Positions 25,086 through 34,688 of a DNA stretch of 64,000 nt are shown piece by piece (within the stretch, counting starts at the first letter, position 1; each line of letters begins with the position of its first letter). Position numbers and translations under genes: made by a program. The notes under the pieces are model-generated. The model was not told where the DNA came from. It saw nothing but the letters and a program-made list of their open reading frames with translations, and did not search any database. Origin of the DNA: Castor canadensis (taxonomy: Eukaryota > Chordata > Mammalia > Rodentia > Castoridae); assembly GCF_047511655.1 (NCBI RefSeq), contig NC_133403.1, forward strand, positions 16,799,014 through 16,863,013, in the 5' to 3' direction.

Positions 25086-25464
25086 TCTTTAATAATGTAG
25101 AGGTTAGAGCCTGAGGATCAGGAATTGGGGTGAAGCCTCAGTCTCTTTACCTGCCTCCTACTGGCAGGGGGCATTGTATAGGGCAGGATCCTCAGGCTCC
25201 TGCATCCTGGTGGGGGCCCACATAGCAGTCCTCTGGATGGTTTTAGAGAGGTTGATATCCCGGAAGGTACAACTGGCTAAACTTTTGATTAGCTATAGCA
25301 GACATGTAGTATGATACAGGGGAGGAAGCTTAAGAATAGGAGAACAAGAAACATAGGCATTAGGATGGGCATTGGTCAGGAGAACCACTGTGAAATGTTC
25401 CCTACACATTTTCAAGAGTCCTCCAATTCCCTTCTCCATTTTTCTAACTGTTCTTTGGGAGCTG
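25086..25464 (-). other. Proviral stretch between integrase and polypurine tract
   Basis: The sequence is short compared with a normal env gene and I cannot align it to one. It may hold env remnants or leader-like sequence left after deletion. Confidence 0.35.
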
Positions 25465-25740
25465 TCACCACTGAGGGATCCCATTGATCTTGACAGTAGT
25501 GGGGGTCATGAGAATGACCAGATGAGGGCTGGTCCACTGAAGTTTCAATGGAGAGAGTAGAAGATCCTTTAAGAGAACAAGATCCCCTGCTTTAGCAGAA
25601 ATTGTTATAGGGTGGGGCAGGATCTGGTCTGAATTCTCTCCAAGAATTTCCCTGAGAAGGTTAAGATGAGGTAGGTAGTCAGCTAGAGGAGAGTCTGTTG
25701 GAGGCAAGTTTTCTAAGAGAAATGGGTGGCCATGCACTAT
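25465..25740 (-). pseudogene. pol: Proviral pol remnant: integrase C-terminal domain
   Basis: The minus-strand frame contains GDLVLLKD, then LQWTSPHLVILMTPTTVKIN and a terminal W. This is the order of the gammaretroviral integrase C-terminal (SH3-like) domain, which normally binds DNA. The catalytic core is absent: immediately upstream (about 25,741) the sequence is already reverse transcriptase, so about 2 kb of pol is deleted between them. Confidence 0.82.
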
Positions 25741-26270
25741 TTAAGACCCAAATAGGAATATTAGGAGTAGCATAAAAAAGTGTCTGCTAAGGGTCTGCAT
25801 ACCCAGGGATCTAAATTCTGTAAAATCCTGTAACTCCCAGGAAAGCTCTAAACTACCTATGGTATGGGGGAGTGGGAATTGGAAGATTGGGTTGATGCAC
25901 TCATGACTCAGGGAATGAGTCTGTCCCTTTAAGAACACACTTAGATAGGTGACCTGAGGGAGACATAATTGAGCCTTCTCTTTAGAGACTTTGTATTCCC
26001 AGAGGCCAGAAAGTTTTAAAAGGGAATCAGTTGCACTGCAGATAATGGGCTTTGTGGCTCTGCATTGAAGAAGGGTGACCTCTGGGTAGTGCCAATCTAA
26101 TAAGTCTCTGGTTAGGGCCTGTCCACAAAGATGAGGGCTGTCTTTAAATTCTTGTGGCAAAACTGTCTAGGTTAGTTGCTGTGAAGCGTTTGTCGGACCT
26201 TTAAAGGCAAATAGAGTCTGACTGTCATTACGCAGGTTAAATGCAACACTTTTGGATAAAAGAGAGATTT
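25741..26270 (-). pseudogene. pol: Proviral pol remnant: reverse transcriptase palm/thumb
   Basis: A frame with SQTLFAFKG and PQEFKDSPHLCGQAL is recognisable as the palm of a gammaretrovirus-like RT. The YxDD catalytic segment, expected about 35 codons later, is not present. The thumb-like AQLCLPQVTYLSVFLK follows. A TAG stop interrupts the frame before PQEFKDSP. The enzyme would copy viral RNA into DNA; here it is plainly inactive. Confidence 0.85.
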
Positions 26271-26840
26271 AGTGCATTATTTTACATAAACTGACACTTT
26301 CAACTCTATAAATGTTTGTACCATATTTAGATATAGTCTAGACACCAAACACAGTTATAAGGTGGTCATTTAAGAGACCCTTGCATGAGCAAATACATGA
26401 ACTCTGATGTAGTAGTACTTAAAGTTTGACAAGATCAACAGAATACACAAATAATTTCTTTGATAAAATCTTTTTCTGTAATAGTTTTTTGTAGATGTTA
26501 TGCAGAGCAGAACAATATTGATAACCTTTATTATTTTATAGAAATAGAAAATTTGATTTTAGTTGGACATGACCCAAAAAATCTTTTAGGCAACTCTTAG
26601 ATTATATTCGACTTTAACTTTATCACACGTGGAAGCTTTTTATTATACACTTTTAAAACTTACTCAGTCCTTTATATTACATACTAAACCCTTTGATGCC
26701 TTGTCTTTATCCCTCCTATTTGAAACAATCTTTAGGATAAACCCTTTTTTACAAAATCCTTTCTCATCTAAAAACATTTCTTTTCCTTTAACTTCTCAAA
26801 AAATACATTCACTACCTGTCTATATCCTTTCCAGTTGTTT
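26271..26840. other. Unassigned AT-rich insert within proviral RT
   Basis: About 570 bp lie between the RT N-terminal piece and the RT palm where only about 200 bp would be expected. The stretch is very AT-rich and I find no coding match. It could be another inserted element or badly decayed pol. Confidence 0.4.
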
Positions 26841-26891
26841 ACTTTGTAACTTGTATTTTAAAATTAACTTTTATAAAAATTTTAATTTGTT
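26841..26891. repeat. 51-bp target-site duplication, left copy
   Basis: These 51 bases recur exactly at 27279-27329, directly on the other side of the inserted L1 fragment. Both begin ACTTTGTAAC and end AATTTGTT. Confidence 0.95.
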
Positions 26892-27278
26892 TTTTTTTTT
26901 TTTCTTTTATTATTCATATGTGCATACAAGGCTTGGTTTATTTCTCTCCCCTGCCCCCACCCCCTCCCTTACCACCCACTCCACCCCCTCCCGCTCCCCC
27001 CCTCAATACCCAGCAGAAACTATTTTGCCCTTATCTCTAATTTTGTTGTAGAGAGAGTATAAGCAATAATAGGAAGGAACAAGGGGTTTTGCTGGTTGAG
27101 ATAAAGATAGCTATACAGGGCATTGACTCACATTGATTTCCTGTGCGTGGGGGTTACCTTCTAGGTTAATTCTTTTTGATCTAACCTTTTCTCTAGTACT
27201 TGGTCCCCTTTTCCTATTGGCCTCAGTTGCTTTAAGGTATCTGCTTTAGTTTCTCTGCATTAAGGGCAACAAATGTGG
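26892..27278 (-). mobile_element. 5'-truncated L1 (3' UTR only) inserted in the provirus
   Basis: The minus-strand element has a poly(T) start (its poly-A tail) at 26,892, a C-rich run (G-rich on its own strand) at about 26,945-27,003 and the same 3' UTR as the full-length L1 at 44,030-44,440. It is flanked by the exact 51-bp direct repeat. Being nested, it is younger than the provirus. Confidence 0.95.
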
Positions 27279-27329
27279 ACTTTGTAACTTGTATTTTAAA
27301 ATTAACTTTTATAAAAATTTTAATTTGTT
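27279..27329. repeat. 51-bp target-site duplication, right copy
   Basis: It is identical to 26841-26891. The sequence continues into proviral pol to the right. Confidence 0.95.
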
Positions 27330-27530
27330 ATGTGGATTGGAGTAACTAATTAGTAGCCCTTGTTGTTTTAAGGAATTTATGATAGGCATAAGGCCTCATT
27401 GTCCCTCAGGCTTGAGGGATATTGTATTGGGTTTGGAAACTGTGAGGGATTTTTGAGTTTTATTTGAATGGGGAGAGCCATCCAGGCTCACCCTACACTC
27501 ATCTCATCAGTCCACATTGTGGAATCTATT
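27330..27530 (-). pseudogene. pol: Proviral pol remnant: RT N-terminus
   Basis: On the minus strand a frame with LPIQIKLKNPSQFPN resembles the start of class I ERV reverse transcriptase ahead of the fingers. Stops and small frameshifts follow before the L1 insertion. Confidence 0.7.
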
Positions 27531-27800
27531 TGTTCCTGCAGGAGGGGGCAGCATAAATAGCTGCCTGGAAGGACAAGAAATTGGGTTTAAGTTGTGATCA
27601 TAAATCTTGTCCCAGCAGGGACATTGGAGTTTTAGGTACTATGAGGAAAGAGTGACAGAAGAGGAGGTCTCCCCAAGAGCAGGCCAGAGGCCACGTAAAC
27701 TAGCACTCTAGGGGCTGGCCAGATTTGCCCCAAACAATAACTTTTGTCATTGGACCAGGGTAAAATAGAGAAATGAGCTCTACTGTCTAGCTGGAAAATG
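27531..27800 (-). pseudogene. pro: Proviral protease remnant
   Basis: The minus strand shows LDSRAHFSILP, where a retroviral aspartic protease has its catalytic D-S/T-G followed by A-x-F-S-V. It continues in a shifted frame as GDLLFCHSFLIVPKTPMSLL. The catalytic glycine is replaced by arginine. It sits correctly between the nucleocapsid and RT pieces. Confidence 0.8.
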
Positions 27801-27928
27801 AGCTTTTTTTGTCATAATGGCTACCATGAGGCTCCTCATCATCAATGCCAGGAAGTGGAGTGTGGACAGGGGGTTGGGACCCATCAATCCATAGGAGGTG
27901 GCTTCTTGCTTTCCATCTGGAGATGGAG

Positions 27929-28060
27929 GCACTTAGACCTCCAGTGGTTATATTTGCAGAGAGGGCAGGGTCCTGGTTGGGGGCAGGGCTGTCTCCTGGG
28001 CTGTCCCCCTTAAGCATTCTCTGCAGAATTGTCCCTCCTGTCCATTATGGTAGATGTAAG
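27929..28060 (-). pseudogene. gag: Proviral gag nucleocapsid: two zinc knuckles
   Basis: One knuckle is intact as CPLCKYNHWRSKC (27,929-27,967), with a Cys-Cys-His-Cys arrangement. The upstream one (about 28,014-28,049) has lost its first cysteines but keeps the NGQEGQFCREC context. Nucleocapsid knuckles bind genomic RNA. Confidence 0.8.
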
Positions 28061-30920
28061 CCCCAGTCGGGTGGGGGCAGCAATGAGGTCTTGTCTCTTA
28101 TTCTTCTCTCTGTTAGTAATGTCCCAGTTATAACATGGCTAGTTGTGTTAGTTGATCCAATGACTTTTCTCCTTAAGCCACAGACTGAGTTTTCTACAAA
28201 TATCTAGGGATGACTGTTAGAAATTTATCTCTGAGGAGAACCTCTCTCACCTGTGACTCTGGGACCATCATGGTATGTTTTCTGATAGCATCCTTAAGAT
28301 GTTATAGAAAGGTAAGGGGATTTTCTTTAGGGTGATGCTGTAAAGCAAATTTGTTATTTTACATTGACACCTGGCACTCTGGAGAGCAGGTCTCTGAACA
28401 GTTCTGGGCCTCAGTTTCCTCACTTGAAGAATGAGGGATCTGGTCTAGGTTAAACTACTTTCTTCCACTATGAGATGGCTGAACTGGCATTAACACCATT
28501 TATCCTCTTCATCATCTTTTTTTGATTTAGTAATGTTGGGGAATTGAACCCAGGGCTTTGCACATGCTGGGCAGACATTCTCCAATTGAGCTACATCTCT
28601 ATCCCCAAATATATATATATTTTTTTCTTTTATAGAAAAAGTCTAATTGGAGTATGGTATTGTAATTTAAGCAACCCTGTGAAGGCCACTTCTTTTAGTC
28701 ACCCAAGGCATATTGAGGCCAGGCCTCAGTACAAAGCTTTTAACATCTACAGGCCAGAAGACTAGAAGGTGCATCTTCCATCTAGAAAGAACAAAACGTT
28801 AGGATCCTGTCTTTCAGTTAACAGCAGGCAGCCTCTTTAATAAAGTCTACTTTTTAAATAAAGGAATAAATCATGTGTAAAGTTAGAGAAGGGCATTTAG
28901 AGGGCATTTTGGGTCAATAATAGTACCATATGAGACAAGTAGTGTTAATATTTGGAGGGAAAAATTTATGTTGAGGCCAAAGGTATAGAAAATTTTAAAT
29001 GAGAAGTTTAGAGACCACAATAATGTCCATTTTGCTATTTCTGAAACTATAACCTTGAGCTAACAATTGGCTTACAAGGGCTGGGTCTGATGCCCCGAGG
29101 TGTGAGGTGGGGCTAGGAGGAGGGCTTGTACAAGGTGCCACTCCCTCCACACACACCTGGCACAAATGGCCCTGACAGCCTAGGCCTGATCCTGTGGCCT
29201 TTCGCCCCTCCCCCCTTCCTGTGTACTCTGTGCATTTTTATTCTAGGGGAAGTGGCAGTGGGGCTGCAGCCATTGCCATGTGTGCCTGGCAGCCCAGGAT
29301 GTGCTGGGTCCTCTCTATGTATTTTCTTAGCTATGGCAGGCGTTTTTGCTATGTCTAGGAGCCAGCATCCCTGAGCAAAAGCATGCCTGTTTGCTTTCCC
29401 TCCTCTCCTTTTGGGGGCAGAGTTATGGTGTGAGCTTGGCAGCTGCAGCTTTTTGTAAGTGCTTTTGTAAAGCAGCTGATTTAAAGTTACTTTAGATTGA
29501 GAGGCCTGGCAAACTAGTTGGAATAACTAAAGTCTTAAAGTACCATGCTACAGGTTTTTCATGGGAGGCAGGGTCCCAGTTAGCCCAGGGAGGGGAAGGC
29601 ATACAGAGACAAAGGACATGTGGTGAGACAATGGAGGAACCAGAAAAAGTGTCCTGACATCTTATGTAAGGGAGGGGAAGATAGATCCTGGAGGCATGAC
29701 ACATGCCTGAGGGATTAACCATCACCTGCACCTGTAGGTTGTTCCCATTGACTAGTACTGGAACACTTTCAGCAAAATGAAACTTCCACTCTCTGGTCAC
29801 TGTCTCAGGAAAAAGGGCATTAGATGGGGGGGAAGAGAAGCAGTCGTCAGATGACATAATCAAATAGGACTCCAACAATGTAGCATGAGGAATACCTGAA
29901 TAAATCTGGGGCTTGGTGTCAGCCCACAGGAAGGGAGCATGAGCTCTCCCAGAGCTGGAATCTCCTTGAGGCCAGAGTTGTCAAGAATTGGCTTTCTTAA
30001 CTCTATTACAGGGAAAGATTTTCAGGAAGATAGGAGGAGATAGGCATGGTAAGCAGGGCAAGAAGTCTGTTTACATGGGGAAGGAGGAGGTTTGGGAGAG
30101 GAATTTGTTGATTTAGAAACTAGTTTACAGGCTAATAGAATCCGTGCAGGGGAACAGAAAGTACAGAGGGAGGGTTTGATGCAGAGATAGGGAAAGGATT
30201 GGATGTAGGAAAGTTCCTTCCATTTACCAGCACACTCACAGAGATTGTATAAATCCCTTAAAATATTGGGATTGAAAGTGTCATTAAGTGGCCATTTGGA
30301 GACACTGTCTAATGGGTATTGGGTCCAGGTCTGATTACAGAGAAAAATGAGCTTTCATGGCTTAAGATTAGGCATTAGGCAGAGGGACCCAGGGTTGGCC
30401 AGGAGACATCTCAGTGGGGAGTCTGAAGGAATTTGGGATGGTCCAACTCCCATGGTGAGGCCTGACCTGAGGAGAGATATGGTGGGTTCCCTGAAATATC
30501 AGGTCCTCAGGAGAGAGAGAGAAATGTGGAACACTCAGAGGGAATGTCTTCACCATGGGGGGTCCAGAGTCCCTAGTGGGGAACCTGGTTCCCAGGGATG
30601 AGAGTGAGCTGTGACCTAGCGCTAGGTTTTTGAGGAAATGAGAGATAGAGACCACAACTCAGTGTGCAAAGAGGACTCACCAAGAGAGAGAGGACCTTGA
30701 GGGAAGATTGGCCAGTGGTGGATGGCAGTTAGAGGCATGCTGGGGTGAAGGAACTTCTCTGTGAGCTCGTGAGAGAATGGCATTTTGTTTTTAGGATTGG
30801 GAGTCCCAGTAAAGCAGCTCAGATCCCAGAGGAAGGGAATGGGAGTTGAGAGAGAGAGAGAGAGAGAGGGATGGGGTGGGGGAGGCCAGGAGACCAAGGT
30901 CAGTGCTGGGAATGGACCAC
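28061..30920 (-). pseudogene. gag: Proviral gag and leader region, decayed
   Basis: The clearest part is near 30,180-30,330. There the minus strand is open through WPLNDTFNPNILRDLYNLC and a following AGKWKELSYIQSF, a typical gammaretrovirus-like gag (matrix) segment. A proline-rich stretch follows at about 30,060-30,110. Capsid is hard to trace. An ID-like SINE lies at 28,515-28,612, and 28,370-28,860 looks unlike gag. The region from 30,640 to the primer site is probably untranslated leader. Confidence 0.65.
28515..28612 (-). mobile_element. ID-like SINE, minus strand, inside the provirus
   Basis: 'ggggaattgaacccagggctttgcacatgctgggcagac ... gagctacatctctatcccc' is an inverted ID monomer with a T-rich flank. 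Confidence 0.8.
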
Positions 30921-30939
30921 GATCCGAGACACAGCACCA
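30921..30939 (-). other. Primer-binding site, tRNA-His type
   Basis: On the minus strand TGGTGCTGTGTCTCGGATC lies two bases inside the 5' LTR. From memory the 3' end of mammalian tRNA-His predicts TGGTGCCGTGACTCGGATT, leaving about three mismatches in 19. This is the primer used by HERV-H/RTVL-H-like elements. Confidence 0.78.
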
Positions 30940-30941
30940 AA

Positions 30942-31226
30942 TGTTAGGAAAAACACCACTCACAAAGAAAGCTCATGAGAAAAGTCTCACATCAATAAAG
31001 CAAAATTTAATGGCAGTCCCAAACTGCCAAGCTGGCCGGGAAAAAGATGGCACAGCAGCCAACCTGGGTGAGGAGTGGCTTTTATAGAAGGGGGAGGTTA
31101 AGGAAATAGCACAAGTGCAGTAGTCTCTGGCAGGGGTGGGGCTGTCTTACAGCACAGGTATTTCTGTTAAGGGGTAGGGCTGCCATTTTGGCCGAGTCAC
31201 AAAATGGCAATATTATTACTCTCTCA
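30942..31226 (-). repeat. 5' LTR of the provirus
   Basis: It has the same structure as the other LTR, with ATTAAA at 31006-31011 and a TATA-type motif upstream. TG...CA ends are followed by the GTGAA duplication at 31227-31231. Confidence 0.92.
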
Positions 31227-31435
31227 GTGAATATAGTTGATATACTTCCTCTACAAGAATGAATATAGAATTTTTATACCTGTTGAAATCACCATAAAAA
31301 TGGGACTAGGATAGAAAGGAGAAAAATAGGGGGGATGAATGAATTCAGTTTGCAACACAAATATATATGGCAATGTTACAATGAAATACCCTGTACAACT
31401 ATCTTAAATAAACAAAAAGGTTTTTTTTTTTTCAA
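31227..31435 (+). mobile_element. L1 3' end, part 2 (continues from 24,790)
   Basis: 3' UTR sequence with 'ccctgtacaactatcttaaataaacaaaaagg' runs into a T/A-rich end. Together with 24,380-24,790 it forms one L1 tail interrupted by the provirus. Confidence 0.75.
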
Positions 31436-31705
31436 AAATGGAGACCAGGAAGGCAAAATAGGTCCTGTCTTAGGGGCTGGCAATAGTGGAAGGGGGGAGG
31501 ATATAAGGAAAGGGTATAGGAGGGTGAATATGGTAGAAATATTATGAACTCATATATGTCAAAGGAAAGACAAAACCTGTTGAAACTACTCCAGGAATGG
31601 GGAAAAGGTGGATAAAAGAAAATGATGGAGGGAGTGATACATTGTCAGACCTTTTGTAAATGTCACAATGTACCCTCTACAACAATAAAAAAAAAAAGAA
31701 ACTGA
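31436..31705 (+). mobile_element. Second L1-type 3' UTR fragment
   Basis: It resembles the preceding tail ('tgttgaaactactccaggaatgg', 'gtaccctctacaacaataaaaaaaa') and ends in a poly-A run at about 31,688-31,700. It may be a separate insertion or a duplicated tail. Confidence 0.6.
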
Positions 31706-32260
31706 AATCTATCATGTGCAACAAATGTATCATTCTGGTGGGGTGTGGTGATAACAGGCATTGCTGTGAATGTGGGTGTCGTAACTGTATTTGGGAAATT
31801 TCAGTGTCTTTTCCTCAGTCTTGTTGTAAAAACACTTTTCCAAAAAGTAAAATAATTTAAAACTATAAAAATCCTGAAGCAGAGAGAGAGAAATCAACAA
31901 CAAAACAAATTCATAGTGGGAAGGACAGCTGCCTCCACTGAATGCAGATAAAACTTCTCACAAAAATCACAGAACTCATTCAGGAAATTGCCAGGCCAAT
32001 GGTAAAGCAGATTAGCATTATGTTCAACAGCCTCAAACTTCAGCCTCACTTCTTTGATGAGATCATAGCTTGAATGGGGTGGATAGAAATGTTGCCACGC
32101 TAGAAGTCCAGTACCATGAAAAACTATGGCAATGACCTCAATTCCCTCTTGGTAATAGCCTCACCTTTAATAGAATTATGGGAAAATATACCAATGGTTG
32201 GGATGTAAAGTCCTGTCTTGCCTATTATTTGTTTGTTTCCATCATACCCAGATGGTCTAC

Positions 32261-32371
32261 CTGCCCTGGAATTCAAAAGAAATATAAAAATGGGCTGCTG
32301 TCCGAAGTTCCTAATGATCAGGAGTTTTCCTTCCCCTCTCACAGAGCCATCCACACACTCATATCTGTAGT
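32261..32371 (-). pseudogene. CHD1L: CHD1L pseudogene exon: YERVDGSVRG region
   Basis: The exon is fully open: [38 protein letters not shown]. It corresponds to CHD1[21 protein letters not shown] and [18 protein letters not shown] (helicase motifs IV-V of lobe 2). It has acceptor TATGTAAAG and donor GCAG/GTAGAC, the right length (111 bp) and correct phase to the next exon. This is one of the best preserved exons. Confidence 0.92.
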
Positions 32372-33240
32372 CTTTACATAGAGGAGAAAAAAACAGAGAC
32401 ATCTTAAGTTTTTTCAAACACTGTTTGGAATAAAAAAATTTTAGTCCAAAACCAAACATCAATTTTGTCCATTTTCATATACAGGTATGCCCCTACTTTA
32501 AATCTCATGGAAAAGATCTAAACTTAGGAGGCATTTTGATATTTTATGAGGGAACTGACCATACCATACTGCTCTGGGAATTTATGGAGTTGGTACTTGC
32601 TGTGATTCTTCCTGTGCCAGCTGACTGTCAACTCTATGGCAGTTTGTATTTCTGGGAAACAATTCTTATTCAGGCAAGCATGAGTCCTTTGGAAAAGTGA
32701 GGGAGCCTGCCTGATGATCCAGCACACACCTTTTGATGAAGCATGGGCATTCTCCATCTGTCACCAGGCACCATGTCAGAAAGGGGAGTCATGACTTCAT
32801 ATGGGCTTGTGTATCAGGGACTCCCCAATGTGACAATGGCTTTCCTGCTGGTTATCACTGGACTAGACACACTGTCCCAGGGAGCATTGAATGCATCTGA
32901 GAAACCTACTCTGTACTTACTTTTAAACTTATAAGGTCTGGAGTTGATACTTCTGCACTGCTGGGCTTTACATCAACCATAATTATAGCTTTTCCCATTA
33001 TGCCATGTATATTTTGTTATATATTATGCAGAGTTCTCAGGTAATAACCTATATTGTTTACTCTCTATAGAAATAAGTGATCTTATATGTTGGAGGGGGC
33101 ACTGGTTTTTTGCTCCCTGCCTTGTTAGAGTGAGCTTTTTCCTCTCATTCCTGGATATTATTGAACCTAACTGGGCTTAACTGGTGGTGACTGGAGATTC
33201 AGAAAAGACATAGGATAGACAGACAGAAAGTGGGGTCACG

Positions 33241-33836
33241 TGTGTTGGGCTCATGGGTGGAGATGCCCAACCCTCATTCCTTCTTTTCTCTATCTTTATT
33301 CTTTATGGACTTACTCCTTGCAGTTCTTTAAAACCTTGTCTAAAACCTCTTTCCTTAGACTCACACTGTCCCACGTTTTCTTTTATCTTATCTTTAGCTT
33401 AATTGCTCTTAAAGTCTTTTGCCCCCAGGCTTTTATCGTTTCCTTAGCATTCTCTCTTTAGCTGTCTTAAAGCCTCAGTACTCAGACTTGCAAAGTCTTG
33501 GTCCTCTATCTTGAGCTGTCCTATGTTCTCTTTGGCTTTGCTTTAGTTTCTAAAGCCTATGTTAAAGCTCTTTCTTTAGCTTAGCTTTGCTAAAGCATAT
33601 GTTAAAGTTCTTGGTGCAGACTGTCTATCAGTCCCCCTTCAGCAAGTTCCCTTTAGCAATTCTTTTCCCTTCCAAAAGCTCACACCAAAAAGCCCAAAGC
33701 AAAAACTCAAGCCAAAGCTCAAAATAAAAGCCAAAGGCAAAGAGCAAAAAGTCTGTCTTCCTCCTTCAGGGGTCTTTTACAAACAGCAATAAACAGGGTG
33801 GGGCAGCAGCCCTCAACGAGGGGTGTGACATCATAA
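33241..33836. repeat. Unclassified LTR-like or low-complexity block
   Basis: The left half is pyrimidine-rich, with the word CTTTAGC recurring many times. The right half (33,670-33,760) is AAAGC/CAAAG-rich, its near complement. The block is bounded by TG... (33,241) and ...TCA (33,834). TTGGGC/GCCCAA near 33,244-33,272 can form a short hairpin. No target duplication was found, so LTR status is a guess. Confidence 0.3.
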
Positions 33837-34039
33837 CAGGAGAAACCTGTTTACCTGCTTCTCTGAACACAAACAATTCAGGAGAAACAGCTGTTCTGCT
33901 TCCAGGGCTATGCCAATCTCAGAAAAGCAGGTGAGCCACTTCTCGCCTTGCTTGTGTTCAGTTCTCATATGCTTTATTCCACTCTCCACAATCTTTTCCG
34001 TTTGATTTGTGGTATCCCTATAATTCAATATTATTTTTT

Positions 34040-34235
34040 TGAACTCAGGGCTTTGTGCTTGCAAATCAGTTACTTTACACTTGAGCCACACCTTCATCAA
34101 TTTATTCTGGCTATTTGGAGATGGGGGCTGTTCTCATAAACTATTTGCTACATCTGGCCTTGAACCACAATTATCTCCATCTCAACTGCCTAAATAGCTA
34201 GGCTTACAGGTGTGAGCTACTGGCACCCAGCAATA
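34040..34235 (-). mobile_element. Dimeric SINE, minus strand
   Basis: An inverted ID-like half ('tttgaactcagggctttgtgcttgc') is followed by an inverted 7SL/B1-like half ending 'ggcttacaggtgtgagctac'. It is clearly diverged. Confidence 0.75.
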
Positions 34236-34615
34236 TTCATCTTTTTACTTATCCTGAGTAAGTGTTCAACTGTGGAGTTGAATGTTTCAAGACATTGAAT
34301 GTTCTCATCACTGAAACTGTTTAGGGTGCATTTTCAAAAACACTCAATATTTCTACAATATTTGCTCCAGCGTACCACAATTTTAAGTCACAAAACCAAA
34401 AGAAATACAGCATTCATTCCCACCCATATGTCCCTACCCTCTGTCAATCCTGCTTCACACACCATTCCCTTTACTTCTTGTCTTCTTTCACTTCTGAACA
34501 GTGTTCTTTTACTGTTTTCCTCTCTAATATTCCCACCCCACATGTTACTCTTCATGGACCTGTCTGGTTGTGAGATCTAAAAGGCTTATTCAGCTTAATA
34601 GCAAAGGCAAGTCAC

Positions 34616-34688
34616 CTCTATAATACATATAGTCTTGGAGAATACCCAACATCTGGTCATATGGGAGAAAAGTAAAACCAAATGACCC
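34616..34688 (-). pseudogene. CHD1L: CHD1L pseudogene exon: SQMTQMLDILQDY region
   Basis: After a strong acceptor (TTTTTCTTGCCAG) it reads GHLVLLFSHMT, matching CHD1L GHRVLLFSQMT. A one-base deletion then shifts the frame, and QMLDILQDYMDYR remains readable in the next frame as nucleotides (AGATGTTGG...CTCCAAGACTATATG). Donor GAG/GTGACT. Length 73 bp. Confidence 0.87.

Larger units (their letters stand above)
24791..31226 (-). mobile_element. Class I endogenous retrovirus (gammaretrovirus-like provirus), decayed
   Basis: Two similar LTRs (282 and 285 bp, both TG...CA) flank 5.9 kb. GTGAA occurs directly outside each LTR (24786-24790, 31227-31231) as a 5-bp target duplication. Orientation is minus: TATA and ATTAAA motifs, primer site and polypurine tract all read that way. 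Inside, from right to left, are a gag-like region, two zinc knuckles, a protease, reverse transcriptase in two pieces and the integrase C-terminus. RNase H, most of integrase and any clear env are missing. The LTRs differ at roughly 38 of 285 positions by hand count. A further L1 and SINE have inserted. It is a dead, old copy. The tRNA-His-type primer site recalls the HERV-H/RTVL-H group. Confidence 0.9.
32372..34615. other. Intron remnant with an LTR-like or low-complexity block
   Basis: A region rich in CTTTAGC-like words (about 33,240-33,830) is listed separately, and a SINE dimer lies at 34,040-34,235. Otherwise there is nothing I can support. Confidence 0.45.

Noticed and set aside
29492..29878. 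128-codon minus-strand frame in the provirus, considered as capsid or env
   Set aside because: I could not match it to a conserved capsid or envelope motif. It is kept only as part of the decayed gag region.
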